A DNA stretch of 13,481 bases from positions 1-13,481 of the forward strand of contig DUAL01000247.1 of assembly GCA_012960835.1 (NCBI GenBank). The letters are read 5' to 3'. Shown in pieces: positions 1 through 7,829 of this stretch (its first letter is position 1; every line of letters begins with the position of its first letter). The notes beneath the pieces are model-generated. The model saw nothing but the letters and a program-made list of their open reading frames with translations, was not told the DNA's origin and ran no database searches. The position numbers were made by a program, and so were the translations under genes. Source of the stretch: Flavobacteriales bacterium (GTDB lineage Bacteria; Bacteroidota; Bacteroidia; Flavobacteriales; BACL11).

Positions 1-1048
1 TACCACCCATCTTAGCCCAAGATGTACCATTCCAAATCCAAATTACGCAACAAGTCATTACATTAGGAGAATTCATACTATAAGTAAGACAAGTAATAAT
101 TGTATCATATGGTTGAGAGGTGATAGGATTCATATTATATACATTATGTGATGTACTCATGCTATCTTCCCCTAACAAAGTTCCATCATTTGAAGTAGTA
201 ACCCAATAATCAACAGGTACTGGTAAGTTTGTAAGGTTTAATGAAATCATTAGCTGATATTGTGAGCCAGTCACTGTTAATGAATCACATGGAATATATT
301 GCCCAAGTGTATATGAATATGCAGCTGTATACACACATCCATTAGCGTCAGTAATATCACAATACCCACTTATATTAGATATTGCGGTAATGCTTTGTGT
401 AGATTCTCCTGTACTCCATAGATAAACAAATGGAGAAACTCCTCCTCCAGTAACATTTGCTGTAAAAATATTTCCATTTTGACTAATAATGGCAGTACCA
501 GGGCATGGAACACCGCAAGCAATTTGACAAGCAGAAAGTGTAGTATATTGACCTAATCCTGTTCCTGGATCAGAACAACCCAATAGTGTATTTGGCGCAC
601 AATCCCATGAAGGAGTAACTGTACAAGCGTTTTGACAAGCAGCTAATGTAGCATATTGCCCATTACCAGTTCCTGGATCATAACATCCAGTTACAGGATT
701 ACAATCCCAAGATGTAGGAGGCGCATTACCAATAAGTAAAGAGTCGCAATAGATAGATGTACACGAATTCATAATTGTTGAATCAAAAAATGTAACTGTT
801 AAGCATGGGTAATAGATTCCATTACTATAAGTATGTGTTGGATTCTGTTGATAAGAAGGGGCAGAATTATCCCCAAAATCCCACAACCAACTCACTGAAT
901 AATTAGTTGACCAACCAGACTGAATAGTTGACAAATCTGTAAAGACAGTAGTTGGTCCGTTTTGTATGTAGCTAAAATCTGCTTGACACTGTGCTTGAGT
1001 AAATAAGATTGTCAAGACTGATATAAATGTTAATAGTAATTTTTTCAT
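1..1048 (-). CDS. Secreted modular surface protein with PKD-like, cysteine-repeat and SprB-like modules (3' end outside window)
   Basis: The frame is open from the ATG at 1048 to the left edge, giving 349 residues without a stop, so the C-terminus is missing. Residues 1-20 are a signal peptide (MKK, hydrophobic core, then TQAQ). Residues about 24-100 look like a PKD domain, with WDFGD at 56-60 and NPTHTY at 69-74. Two cysteine modules follow at 113-142 and 147-178, each ending in DPGTGxGQYxTLxACQxxC. Residues about 182-245 resemble an Ig-like SprB repeat, with YLWSTGES at 209-216 and DANGC at 234-238. This architecture is known from Bacteroidota cell-surface adhesins, many exported by the type IX system, but the C-terminal sorting domain that would prove this lies outside the window. 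AQC at 19-21 is not a proper lipobox. It lies downstream of thiL in the same orientation, but the 181-nt gap suggests its own promoter. Ligand and exact function are unknown. Confidence 0.85.
   Translation of the reverse strand, partial: MKKLLLTFISVLTILFTQAQCQADFSYIQNGPTTVFTDLSTIQSGWSTNYSVSWLWDFGDNSAPSYQQNPTHTYSNGIYYPCLTVTFFDSTIMNSCTSIYCDSLLIGNAPPTSWDCNPVTGCYDPGTGNGQYATLAACQNACTVTPSWDCAPNTLLGCSDPGTGLGQYTTLSACQIACGVPCPGTAIISQNGNIFTANVTGGGVSPFVYLWSTGESTQSITAISNISGYCDITDANGCVYTAAYSYTLGQYIPCDSLTVTGSQYQLMISLNLTNLPVPVDYWVTTSNDGTLLGEDSMSTSHNVYNMNPITSQPYDTIITCLTYSMNSPNVMTCCVIWIWNGTSWAKMGG
515..712 (-). repeat. Two tandem copies of a four-cysteine module inside the surface protein gene
   Basis: Copy 1 (residues 113-142) has cysteines at 116, 122, 138 and 142. 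Copy 2 (147-178) has them at 150, 158, 174 and 178. The last three cysteines keep identical spacing (x15 then x3), and both copies start with SWDC and share DPGTG, GQY and ACQ. The similarity is visible in the DNA too: tgacaagcag and gttcctggatca occur in both. The four cysteines could form two disulfides after export. That is inference. Confidence 0.8.
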
Positions 1049-1229
1049 GATTTTTAGTTTTAGTTGATAATTTAGTGCAAAAATGAACACAAAGTTGTGC
1101 AAAAAAAAGAAGTCAACATGTAAATCTTACTTATTCATCATATCTATTTTATTCATAACTTCCTTATGTTTATTTGAAATTTTAATCTGGTATCCTATTT
1201 TTACAAAATATATCTTAATTATTACGCAT
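1049..1229. other. Intergenic spacer between thiL and the surface protein gene
   Basis: This AT-rich spacer should contain the promoter of the minus-strand surface protein gene. On the minus strand only imperfect -7 boxes are visible: CATTTTTG (1085 to 1078) and CAACTTTG (1097 to 1090). Each differs from TAnnTTTG by one base, and neither has a well-spaced TTG upstream. I see no convincing terminator or RNA gene here. Confidence 0.4.
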
Positions 1230-2285
1230 TCAGCCTATTTTTGTAGCATCCCAGCCTTGTGCAGTTAAGGGGTGCGAACTCCCATCTTTTGCTATAAAAT
1301 TATTTCCTTCTGATTTGTCAGAAATATGGCCAATAATAGTAAAGTCAACATCCGCTTTTAACTTTTCATAGTCCTTCTGATTAATAGTGAGTAACAATTC
1401 ATAATCTTCCCCACCATTTAATGCGCACAAAACAGGGTTCAAATTCAATTCTTCTCCTAAATTTATTGCCGTTATATCTAAGGGGATTTTATCCTCATAA
1501 ATTTGCAATCCAATAGCAGACGATTTTGAAAGGTGTAATGCTTCTGAGGATAGTCCATCAGAAATATCAATCATGGAGGTAGGAATTATTTTTAATTCTT
1601 TTAACTTTTTGACAATGTCGATTCTTGCTTCTGGCTTTAATTGTCTTTGTAAAACATAATCGTTCCCTCCTAAATCAGGTTGCATTTTAGGATTTGCTAT
1701 ATATATTTCTTTTTCTCTTTTCAAAAGTTGTAACCCTAAATAGGCTGCTCCTAAATCGCCAGTAGCCACTATCAAATCATTTACTTTTGCACCAGATCTA
1801 TAAGTGATTTTATCTTTTTCAACCTCTCCCAAAGCAGTAACGCTTATCATTAATCCGGATGTTGAGGTGGTGGTATCGCCACCCACTAAATCTACCCCAT
1901 AATGCTTACAGGCCAAATTCATTCCTTTATATAATTCTTCTAATGCTTCAACAGAAAAACGATTAGAAAGCGCCAATCCAACCGTAATTTGTTTTGCCTC
2001 ACCATTCATGGCGCATATATCTGAAACATTCACTGCTACCGCTTTATAGCCCAAATGTTTCAGTGGAGTATAAGCCAAATCAAAATGAACGCCTTCTACT
2101 AGTAAATCAGTGCTTATTAGCTGATACTTATCTCCTATATCAATAACAGCCGCATCATCTCCAACCCCTTTTACTGTGCTTTTATTTTTAATTTTTATAC
2201 CCTTAGTTAAATGGTCAATCAATGCAAACTCTCCCAATGCTGAAATTGGGGTAGTATTTACTGCTTTTTCTTCAAATAAACTCAT
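1230..2285 (-). CDS. thiL: Thiamine-monophosphate kinase
   Basis: ThiL phosphorylates thiamine monophosphate with ATP to give thiamine diphosphate, the active cofactor, in the cytoplasm. The 351-residue protein has the family's landmarks in order: VGDDAAVI at 41-48, STDLLVEGVHF at 58-68 (metal and nucleotide binding), VNVSDI at 85-90, GGDTT at 135-139, TGDLGAAYLGLQLL at 175-188, MIDISDGLSSEA at 238-249 and GGEDYELL at 291-298. It is longer than the roughly 325 residues of E. coli ThiL; the extra length includes the stretch around 189-220, which I believe is usual in Bacteroidota. The start is ATG at 2285, and a -7 box ends only four bases upstream, so the message may be leaderless. It is divergent from the suf operon, and no other thiamine gene is in the window. 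ThiL is confident. Confidence 0.96.
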   Translation of the reverse strand: MSLFEEKAVNTTPISALGEFALIDHLTKGIKIKNKSTVKGVGDDAAVIDIGDKYQLISTDLLVEGVHFDLAYTPLKHLGYKAVAVNVSDICAMNGEAKQITVGLALSNRFSVEALEELYKGMNLACKHYGVDLVGGDTTTSTSGLMISVTALGEVEKDKITYRSGAKVNDLIVATGDLGAAYLGLQLLKREKEIYIANPKMQPDLGGNDYVLQRQLKPEARIDIVKKLKELKIIPTSMIDISDGLSSEALHLSKSSAIGLQIYEDKIPLDITAINLGEELNLNPVLCALNGGEDYELLLTINQKDYEKLKADVDFTIIGHISDKSEGNNFIAKDGSSHPLTAQGWDATKIG

Positions 2286-2289
2286 GCGC

Positions 2290-2297
2290 CAAAGATA
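2290..2297 (-). promoter_or_regulatory. -7 promoter box of thiL (TATCTTTG)
   Basis: Read on the minus strand, 2297 to 2290 is TATCTTTG, an exact match to the Bacteroidota -7 consensus TAnnTTTG. Its last base is four bases from the thiL ATG, so transcription should begin at or next to the start codon. No clear -33 TTG is visible at the expected distance. Confidence 0.65.
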
Positions 2298-2319
2298 CGT
2301 ATTATGTTATAAGTTTTTG

Positions 2320-2327
2320 TACCTTTG
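2320..2327 (+). promoter_or_regulatory. -7 promoter box of the suf operon (TACCTTTG)
   Basis: TACCTTTG matches TAnnTTTG exactly and lies 27 bases upstream of the sufA-like ATG at 2355, leaving a leader of about 20 nt. It also argues against translation starting at the TTG at 2325, which lies inside the box. A -33 TTG at the usual distance is not evident; that position overlaps the thiL -7 box. Confidence 0.7.
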
Positions 2328-2354
2328 CATTCATTTAGATTAAATAAAAATAAG

Positions 2355-2678
2355 ATGATAAATATCAGTGATTCAGCAAGAGATAGATTACTCCACTTAC
2401 TAGATAAGAAAGAGAAGGAAAATGCCTATGTTCGAGTGGGTGTAGAAAGTGGTGGATGTTCGGGTTTGAGTTACAAATTGGACTTTGATGACACTAAAAA
2501 TGAAGATGATGAACTTATTGAAGATAACGAAATTCGGCTTTTAGTAAATAAAAAGAGTTTTTTATACCTTGTTGGGACTACATTAGAATTTTCTGACGGA
2601 CTCAATGGCAAAGGATTTGTTTTTAACAATCCGAACGCAAGTAGAACTTGTGGCTGTGGAGAAAGTTTTTCCCTATAA
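2355..2678 (+). CDS. sufA: HesB/IscA/SufA-type Fe-S cluster assembly protein
   Basis: This is an A-type carrier that accepts nascent Fe-S clusters and passes them to apoproteins, or binds iron. The 107 residues carry the three diagnostic cysteines: Cys35 in GGCSG, and Cys99 and Cys101 in the C-terminal CGCGESF. Length matches the family (about 105-125). I start at ATG 2355 (MINISDSARD), where family homology begins. An in-frame TTG at 2325 would add ten residues but overlaps the -7 promoter box. It is the first gene of the suf operon, 12 nt before sufB. SufA, IscA and ErpA cannot be told apart by sequence alone; the operon context favours sufA. Confidence 0.93.
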   Translation: MINISDSARDRLLHLLDKKEKENAYVRVGVESGGCSGLSYKLDFDDTKNEDDELIEDNEIRLLVNKKSFLYLVGTTLEFSDGLNGKGFVFNNPNASRTCGCGESFSL

Positions 2679-2690
2679 TAATTTAAGCAA

Positions 2691-4148
2691 ATGAGCGCAA
2701 AGAAAAAGCAAACGGAAGAGCAGTTGCTTAATGAGGTAACTTCTTCTGAATATAAATACGGATTTACAACTGACATTGAATCGGACACCATCCCAAAAGG
2801 ATTGAGTGAAGAGGTGGTGCGTATTATTTCTGCAAAGAAAAATGAACCACAGTGGATGTTGGACTACCGATTAAAGGCCTATAAAGCATGGCTTACAATG
2901 GAGGAGCCAGAATGGGCAAACATCAATTACAACAAGCCCGACTATCAAGATATAATCTATTATTCTGCCCCTAAACAAAAACCTGTTTTGGATAGTTTGG
3001 ATGATTTGGACCCGGAAATGAAAAAGATGTTTGACAAATTGGGGATTTCCATTGATGAGCAAAATAAATTAGCAAATGTGGCGGTAGATATTGTGATGGA
3101 TTCTGTGTCGGTTGCTACTTCTTTCAAAGAAACATTAGCAGAAAAAGGTATTATTTTTTGTCCAATTTCTGATGCCATACAAGACCACCCAGAACTAGTT
3201 AAAAAATATTTAGGCACTGTGGTTCCTGCCCGAGATAATTTCTTCTCAGCACTGAATTCTGCCGTATTTTCAGATGGTTCATTTTGCTACATCCCAAAAG
3301 GGGTAAAATGCCCAATGGAACTTTCTACTTATTTCAGAATAAATGAAGCGGGGACAGGGCAGTTTGAAAGAACATTATTAATTGCAGATGAAGGTAGTCA
3401 AGTGAGTTATTTAGAAGGGTGTACTGCTCCAATGAGAGATGAAAACCAATTGCATGCTGCAGTAGTAGAATTAATTGCTATGGATGATGCGGATATAAAG
3501 TATTCAACCGTACAAAATTGGTACCCAGGAAATGCAGAGGGAGTTGGTGGAGTATTCAACTTTGTAACCAAAAGAGGAATTTGCCATAAAAATGCGAAAA
3601 TCTCTTGGACACAAGTGGAGACTGGTTCTGCAATAACTTGGAAATATCCTTCTTGTATTTTAAAAGGGGATAATTCCATTGGAGAATTTTTCTCGGTAGC
3701 GGTTACCAACAATTTCCAGCAAGCCGATACAGGAACCAAAATGATTCATTTGGGGGAAAATACCAAAAGTACCATTATTGCAAAAGGAATATCAGCCGGA
3801 AAAAGTAATGGAAATTACAGAGGATTGGTGAAGATTTCAAAAGGAGCAACCAACTCCCGTAACTTCTCACAATGCGATTCTCTTTTGATGGGAGACAAAT
3901 GTGGCTCACACACCTTCCCGTATATTGAAGTAAAAAATAATTCTTCCAAAGTAGAGCATGAAGCCACTACCTCAAAAATTGGAGAAGACCAAATTTTCTA
4001 TTGTAACCAAAGGGGTATTGGAACAGAACAGGCAATCGCACTTATTGTAAATGGTTATTGCAAGGATGTTCTCAGCCAATTACCAATGGAATTTGCAGTA
4101 GAAGCAAAAAAATTACTAGAAATTAGCCTAGAAGGCTCAGTAGGATAA
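2691..4148 (+). CDS. sufB: Fe-S cluster assembly scaffold protein SufB
   Basis: SufB is the scaffold core of the SufBCD complex, where sulfur from SufSE and iron form the nascent cluster. The 485 residues match the family length and cover its conserved blocks: PQWMLDYRLKAYKAW near 53-67, the beta-helix core, CGSHTFPYIEV from 404, EHEATTSKIGEDQ, YCNQRGIGTEQA, and the C-terminus ELPMEFAVEAKKLL-like block ending EISLEGSVG. Cys404 lies where I place the essential Cys405 of E. coli SufB; the match is by position and context, not an alignment. It is third-from-promoter material in a tight operon: 12 nt after sufA and 10 nt before sufC. No truncation or frameshift is seen. Confidence 0.97.
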   Translation: MSAKKKQTEEQLLNEVTSSEYKYGFTTDIESDTIPKGLSEEVVRIISAKKNEPQWMLDYRLKAYKAWLTMEEPEWANINYNKPDYQDIIYYSAPKQKPVLDSLDDLDPEMKKMFDKLGISIDEQNKLANVAVDIVMDSVSVATSFKETLAEKGIIFCPISDAIQDHPELVKKYLGTVVPARDNFFSALNSAVFSDGSFCYIPKGVKCPMELSTYFRINEAGTGQFERTLLIADEGSQVSYLEGCTAPMRDENQLHAAVVELIAMDDADIKYSTVQNWYPGNAEGVGGVFNFVTKRGICHKNAKISWTQVETGSAITWKYPSCILKGDNSIGEFFSVAVTNNFQQADTGTKMIHLGENTKSTIIAKGISAGKSNGNYRGLVKISKGATNSRNFSQCDSLLMGDKCGSHTFPYIEVKNNSSKVEHEATTSKIGEDQIFYCNQRGIGTEQAIALIVNGYCKDVLSQLPMEFAVEAKKLLEISLEGSVG

Positions 4149-4158
4149 AAACAAGAAA

Positions 4159-4920
4159 ATGATAAAAATAACAAATTTAAAAGCAGGGATAGAGGATAAT
4201 CTCATACTTAATGGGGTTAACCTAGAAGTAAAGGCGGGAGAAGTGCATGCAATAATGGGACCAAACGGTTCTGGGAAAAGCACTCTTGCGTGCGTAATTG
4301 CAGGAAAAGAAGAATATGAAGTAGAAACTGGAGAAATTGATTTTGAAGGGGAAAATTTATTGGAATTAAATCCGGAAGAAAGAGCACACAAAGGGGTGTT
4401 TCTTTCTTTTCAATATCCAGTAGAAATTCCTGGTATTTCAGTTTCCAATTTCATAAAAACATCTATAAATGAAAGAAGAAAAGCAAAAGGAATGGATCCC
4501 ATGCCTACTCCTAAAATGCTTAAAATGATGCGTGAAAAAATGGAATTATTAAGCATAAAAAAAGGATACTTATCACGCAATATGAATGAAGGATTTTCTG
4601 GTGGAGAAAAAAAGAGAAATGAAATTTTTCAGATGGCCATGTTAGAACCTAAATTAGCGATATTGGATGAAACCGATTCTGGATTGGATATTGATGCGCT
4701 CAGAATTGTTGCCAATGGGGTGAACAAACTAAGAACCAAAGAGAATGCTACCATTGTCATTACCCACTACCAAAGACTTTTGGATTATATTGTGCCTGAT
4801 TTTGTGCATGTATTGCATGATGGAAGAATCATCAAATCAGGAGGGAAGGAAATAGCACACGAATTGGAAGAAAAAGGATACGATTGGATAACTAAAGAGG
4901 AAGATAAAAAGTGGGCTTAA
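4159..4920 (+). CDS. sufC: Fe-S cluster assembly ATPase SufC
   Basis: SufC is the ABC-type ATPase that drives conformational changes of SufB-SufD during cluster assembly. It is cytosolic and has no membrane segment. Visible motifs in the 253 residues are Walker A GPNGSGKST at 34-42 (Lys40), the Q-loop Gln85 in SFQYP, the signature SGGEKKRNE at 147-155, Walker B LAILDE at 166-171, the D-loop SGLD at 174-177, and the H-switch His203 in ITHYQ. The SGGEKKR form of the signature is typical of SufC rather than transporter ATPases. The last 10 nt overlap the start of sufD, which suggests translational coupling. Confidence 0.98.
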   Translation: MIKITNLKAGIEDNLILNGVNLEVKAGEVHAIMGPNGSGKSTLACVIAGKEEYEVETGEIDFEGENLLELNPEERAHKGVFLSFQYPVEIPGISVSNFIKTSINERRKAKGMDPMPTPKMLKMMREKMELLSIKKGYLSRNMNEGFSGGEKKRNEIFQMAMLEPKLAILDETDSGLDIDALRIVANGVNKLRTKENATIVITHYQRLLDYIVPDFVHVLHDGRIIKSGGKEIAHELEEKGYDWITKEEDKKWA

Positions 4921-6134
4921 TTGAAAACATAAAATCTTTTTCAGAAAAGGAGAATTTAGGTGCTGAAAAAAATGAAGTATTGCAATCCTTTTTAGCAAAT
5001 GGATTTCCTACCATAAAAGCGGAGGATTGGAAATACACTTCCCTTAAAAAAATTGTTGCTGATGATTTTTTGGTGGAAGGAAATGGAGTTACAATTTCAG
5101 AAGAGGATATTAAAAAATACAGTTTAGGTTTGCAGCATAAAATTGTTTTTTTGGGTGGAACTCTGATTTCAAAACCAAGTATAGAGGGAATAAGTATTTC
5201 AGACTTTGCTGAATTTGAAACAAAAAACAGTGATGCTATTTCTGGATTAAATTCATCCCTTGCAAAAAAGGGGTTTACCATAAAAGTGGATAAAAATACG
5301 GTAGTAGAAAATCCGATTGAAATCTTGTTTTTTACCAACACGGAAACCAATAATTTTGTGCAATACCGCAACAATATTGTGGTGGAAGAAAATACCCAAA
5401 TAAAATTTGTGGAGCGCATACAGAATTTGAGTGATGCTAAATGTTTTGTAAATCATTTTACTCTGCTAACGATTGGGGAAAACTCTACTGTGGAATACAA
5501 CAAAATTCAGGATAATACAGAAAATTCTATTTTGATTGATGCAGTAAACATTACGCAAGAATCTGACTCTAATGCCATTGTAAATACCTTGATTTTTGGA
5601 GGGGCATTTACCAGAAACAATTTGAATTTTGAGCAAAACGGAAGTAATTGCGATAGTAATATGAATGGCATCTCCATTTTGGATAACAATCAATTTGCCG
5701 ATAACCATACTTTTGTGGATCATAAGCAGCCACATTGCAGAAGTAATGAAATGTATAAAGGCATTTATTTGGGCAATTCCAAAGGTGTTTTTAATGGCAA
5801 AATCATGGTGCGTCCTGATGCACAAAAAATTGATGCTTTTCAATCCAATAATAATTTATTATTGAGTGAAAATGCTACTATTGACAGCAAACCTCAATTG
5901 GAAATTTATGCAGATGATGTAAAATGTAGCCATGGCTGTACTATTGGGCAATTGGATGATGATGCGCTATTTTACATGAGAAGCAGAGGGATTAGAGAAA
6001 AGGAAGCAAAGGCAGTTTTAACCTATGCTTTTGCCTCTGAAGCGGTAAATAATTTCACGATTCCTGAAGTAAAAGAATTAGCCCAAAAACTGATTGCTGA
6101 AAAACTACAAGTTGATTTAGATTTTAATCTCTAA
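4911..6134 (+). CDS. sufD: Fe-S cluster assembly protein SufD
   Basis: SufD is the SufB paralogue that pairs with it in the SufBC2D complex and is needed for iron acquisition and cluster formation. The 407 residues show an N-terminal helical part containing GFPTIKAEDWKYTSL near 31-45, then the beta-helix core, then ADDVKCSHGCTIGQLDDD. His341, in CSHG at 339-342, sits where E. coli SufD has the functional His360. YMRSRGI and a C-terminal helical end follow. The start is the GTG at 4911 (GLIENIKSF), inside the last codons of sufC; no ATG near the N-terminus fits the family. Its stop overlaps the sufS ATG by one base (TAATG). Confidence 0.96.
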   Translation: MGLIENIKSFSEKENLGAEKNEVLQSFLANGFPTIKAEDWKYTSLKKIVADDFLVEGNGVTISEEDIKKYSLGLQHKIVFLGGTLISKPSIEGISISDFAEFETKNSDAISGLNSSLAKKGFTIKVDKNTVVENPIEILFFTNTETNNFVQYRNNIVVEENTQIKFVERIQNLSDAKCFVNHFTLLTIGENSTVEYNKIQDNTENSILIDAVNITQESDSNAIVNTLIFGGAFTRNNLNFEQNGSNCDSNMNGISILDNNQFADNHTFVDHKQPHCRSNEMYKGIYLGNSKGVFNGKIMVRPDAQKIDAFQSNNNLLLSENATIDSKPQLEIYADDVKCSHGCTIGQLDDDALFYMRSRGIREKEAKAVLTYAFASEAVNNFTIPEVKELAQKLIAEKLQVDLDFNL

Positions 6135-7348
6135 TGATTGATGTGGGTAAAATACGAGCACAATTTCCACTGCTTCATCAAAAAGTAAATGGAGAAAATT
6201 TGGTGTATTTTGACAATGGGGCAAGTACCCAAAAACCACAAGTCGTTATAGATGCAATTGCTCAATATTACAGCAATGATAATGCAAATATTCACAGGGG
6301 CGTTCATTATTTAAGCCAAAAAGCAACCGATAAATTTGAAGAAACAAGGGATACGGTTCAAGCATTTATCAATGCCAACAAGAGTTGCGAAATCATTTTT
6401 ACCAAAGGGACAACCGATTCCATTAATTTGGTGGCAAACGGCTATCGTTCCATGCTAAACAAAGGAGATGATATCATTATTTCGGAAATGGAACACCACT
6501 CCAACATTGTGCCTTGGCAAATGTGCTGTGAAGTTTCAGGAGCAACACTCAAAGTGATTCCTATTTTGGATAATGGAGATTTGGATATGGATGCCTTTGA
6601 AAATTTACTTTCTGAAAAAACAAAATTAGTAGCAGTTACACATATTTCTAATGCACTAGGAACAATAAATCCTGTGGAGAAACTGATTGCCTTAACACAT
6701 AAAGTAGGTGCTAAAATTTTAATTGATGGCGCACAAGCCACCCCTCATGCTTTGGTAGATGTTCAGGGGTTGGATGTAGATTTTTACTGCTTTTCTGCAC
6801 ACAAAATGTATGGCCCAACTGGGGTTGGTGTTTTGTATGGAAAAGAAGCGTTGTTAAATGAATTGCCACCTTATCAAGGGGGAGGAGAAATGATAAAAGA
6901 GGTTAGTTTTGAAAAAACGACTTATGCCGATTTACCTCATAAATTTGAGGCCGGAACGCCCAATATTGCTGGGGTTATCGCTTTTAAAGCGGCTATGGAT
7001 TTTATCACGGATTTGGGAATTTCAACCATTGCAAAACATGAAGATACTTTGGTGCAATACGCAACTAAGCAACTTTTAACAATAAGTGGTATGCAATTTA
7101 TTGGGGAGGCGAAAAAAAGAGCAGCCCTTGTGTCTTTCAATATTGAGAGCTTGCATCCTTATGATATTGGTGTTTTATTGGATAAAATGGGGATTGCCAT
7201 TAGAACAGGGCATCATTGTGCACAACCGATAATGGAACATTATAAAGTTCCTGGAACTGCTCGTATGTCCTTTGCTATCTACAACACAAAAGAGGAGATT
7301 GATAGTTGTATAACTGCCATAAAAAAGGCACAAACAATGCTTGCTTAA
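6134..7348 (+). CDS. sufS: Cysteine desulfurase SufS (class II)
   Basis: SufS is a PLP enzyme that converts cysteine to alanine and holds the released sulfur as a persulfide for SufE. Its 404 residues are the usual length. The N-terminus has VYFDNGASTQKP. The cofactor lysine is Lys224 in SAHKMYGPTGVG, and the persulfide cysteine is Cys362 in RTGHHCAQP; both lie two residues from the E. coli SufS positions (Lys226, Cys364). The short catalytic loop RTGHHC marks class II (SufS) rather than IscS/NifS. Translation is probably coupled: the ATG overlaps the sufD stop, and sufE begins on the next base after the sufS stop. Confidence 0.97.
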   Translation: MIDVGKIRAQFPLLHQKVNGENLVYFDNGASTQKPQVVIDAIAQYYSNDNANIHRGVHYLSQKATDKFEETRDTVQAFINANKSCEIIFTKGTTDSINLVANGYRSMLNKGDDIIISEMEHHSNIVPWQMCCEVSGATLKVIPILDNGDLDMDAFENLLSEKTKLVAVTHISNALGTINPVEKLIALTHKVGAKILIDGAQATPHALVDVQGLDVDFYCFSAHKMYGPTGVGVLYGKEALLNELPPYQGGGEMIKEVSFEKTTYADLPHKFEAGTPNIAGVIAFKAAMDFITDLGISTIAKHEDTLVQYATKQLLTISGMQFIGEAKKRAALVSFNIESLHPYDIGVLLDKMGIAIRTGHHCAQPIMEHYKVPGTARMSFAIYNTKEEIDSCITAIKKAQTMLA

Positions 7349-7768
7349 ATGGGAACAATTGTAGCAATACAAGCAGAATTAGTGGAAGAATTCGATATGT
7401 TTGAGGATTGGATGGAAAAATACGAATACATTATTGACTTGGGGAAAAGCCTTCCAATGATTGATGATAAACACAAGATAGAAGATAATCTGATAAAGGG
7501 CTGTCAGAGTAGAGTTTGGCTTCATGCCGATAATGATAATGGGATAATTACATATACGGCTGATAGTGATGCCATCATCACCAAAGGCATTGTTGCTATT
7601 TTAATTAGGGTGCTTTCTAAGCAAAAAGCAGCAGAAATAGCAAAGGCAGATTTAGTATTTATTGATAAGATTGGACTAAAAGAACAACTCTCTCAAACGC
7701 GTGCCAATGGCTTGCTTTCTATGGTAAAAGAAATGAAATTGTATGCCTTAGCATTAAAAGACAGATAA
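7349..7768 (+). CDS. sufE: Sulfur acceptor protein SufE
   Basis: SufE takes the persulfide sulfur from SufS and hands it to SufB. The protein is 139 residues, close to E. coli SufE (138), and its acceptor cysteine is Cys52 in KGCQSRVWL, matching E. coli Cys51. The C-terminal half has the family's GLLSMVKEM helix. The ATG directly follows the sufS stop (TAAATG). This is the SufE type rather than the zinc-binding SufU seen in Firmicutes. A 61-nt spacer with a hairpin repeat separates it from the next gene. Confidence 0.96.
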   Translation: MGTIVAIQAELVEEFDMFEDWMEKYEYIIDLGKSLPMIDDKHKIEDNLIKGCQSRVWLHADNDNGIITYTADSDAIITKGIVAILIRVLSKQKAAEIAKADLVFIDKIGLKEQLSQTRANGLLSMVKEMKLYALALKDR

Positions 7769-7780
7769 TAGTATAAAGAT

Positions 7781-7825
7781 ATTAGACAAAAGATTTTTTA
7801 TCAAGTCTAAAATCTCAAATCTAAT
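7781..7825 (+). repeat. Nested inverted repeat (hairpin) between sufE and the DUF59 gene
   Basis: The outer arms are ATTAGA (7781-7786) and TCTAAT (7820-7825). The inner arms are AGATTTT (7791-7797) and AAAATCT (7809-7815). A symmetric CAAA/CAAA internal loop separates the two stems, and an 11-nt apical loop closes it. A second, competing pairing joins TTAGAC (7782-7787) with GTCTAA (7805-7810). It ends four bases before the ATG at 7830. The degenerate TCTAAAATCT-like wording resembles intergenic repeats I have seen in Flavobacteria. It is not a typical intrinsic terminator, because the stem is AT-rich and no T-tract follows. Confidence 0.6.
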
Positions 7826-7829
7826 TAAT

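Noticed and set aside
986..991. Lipoprotein signal at AQC in the surface protein
   Set aside because: The residues before Cys21 (TQAQ) do not match a lipobox, so an ordinary signal peptide is more likely.
1088..1099. CACAAAGTTGTG palindrome as a terminator for thiL
   Set aside because: The stem is only five base pairs with a two-base loop, too small for a believable intrinsic terminator.
1083..1268. 61-residue plus-strand open frame with hydrophobic content
   Set aside because: It runs antisense into the 3' end of thiL, has no good promoter box upstream, and looks like chance coding in AT-rich spacer DNA.
2325..2354. TTG start giving a ten-residue N-terminal extension of the SufA-like protein
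   Set aside because: The TTG lies inside the -7 promoter box, so it would not be transcribed. Family homology begins at the ATG at 2355.
5466..5865. Antisense and alternative-frame open frames within sufD and similar ones in sufB, sufS and the peptidase gene
   Set aside because: They overlap strongly conserved genes fully and have no recognisable protein features of their own.
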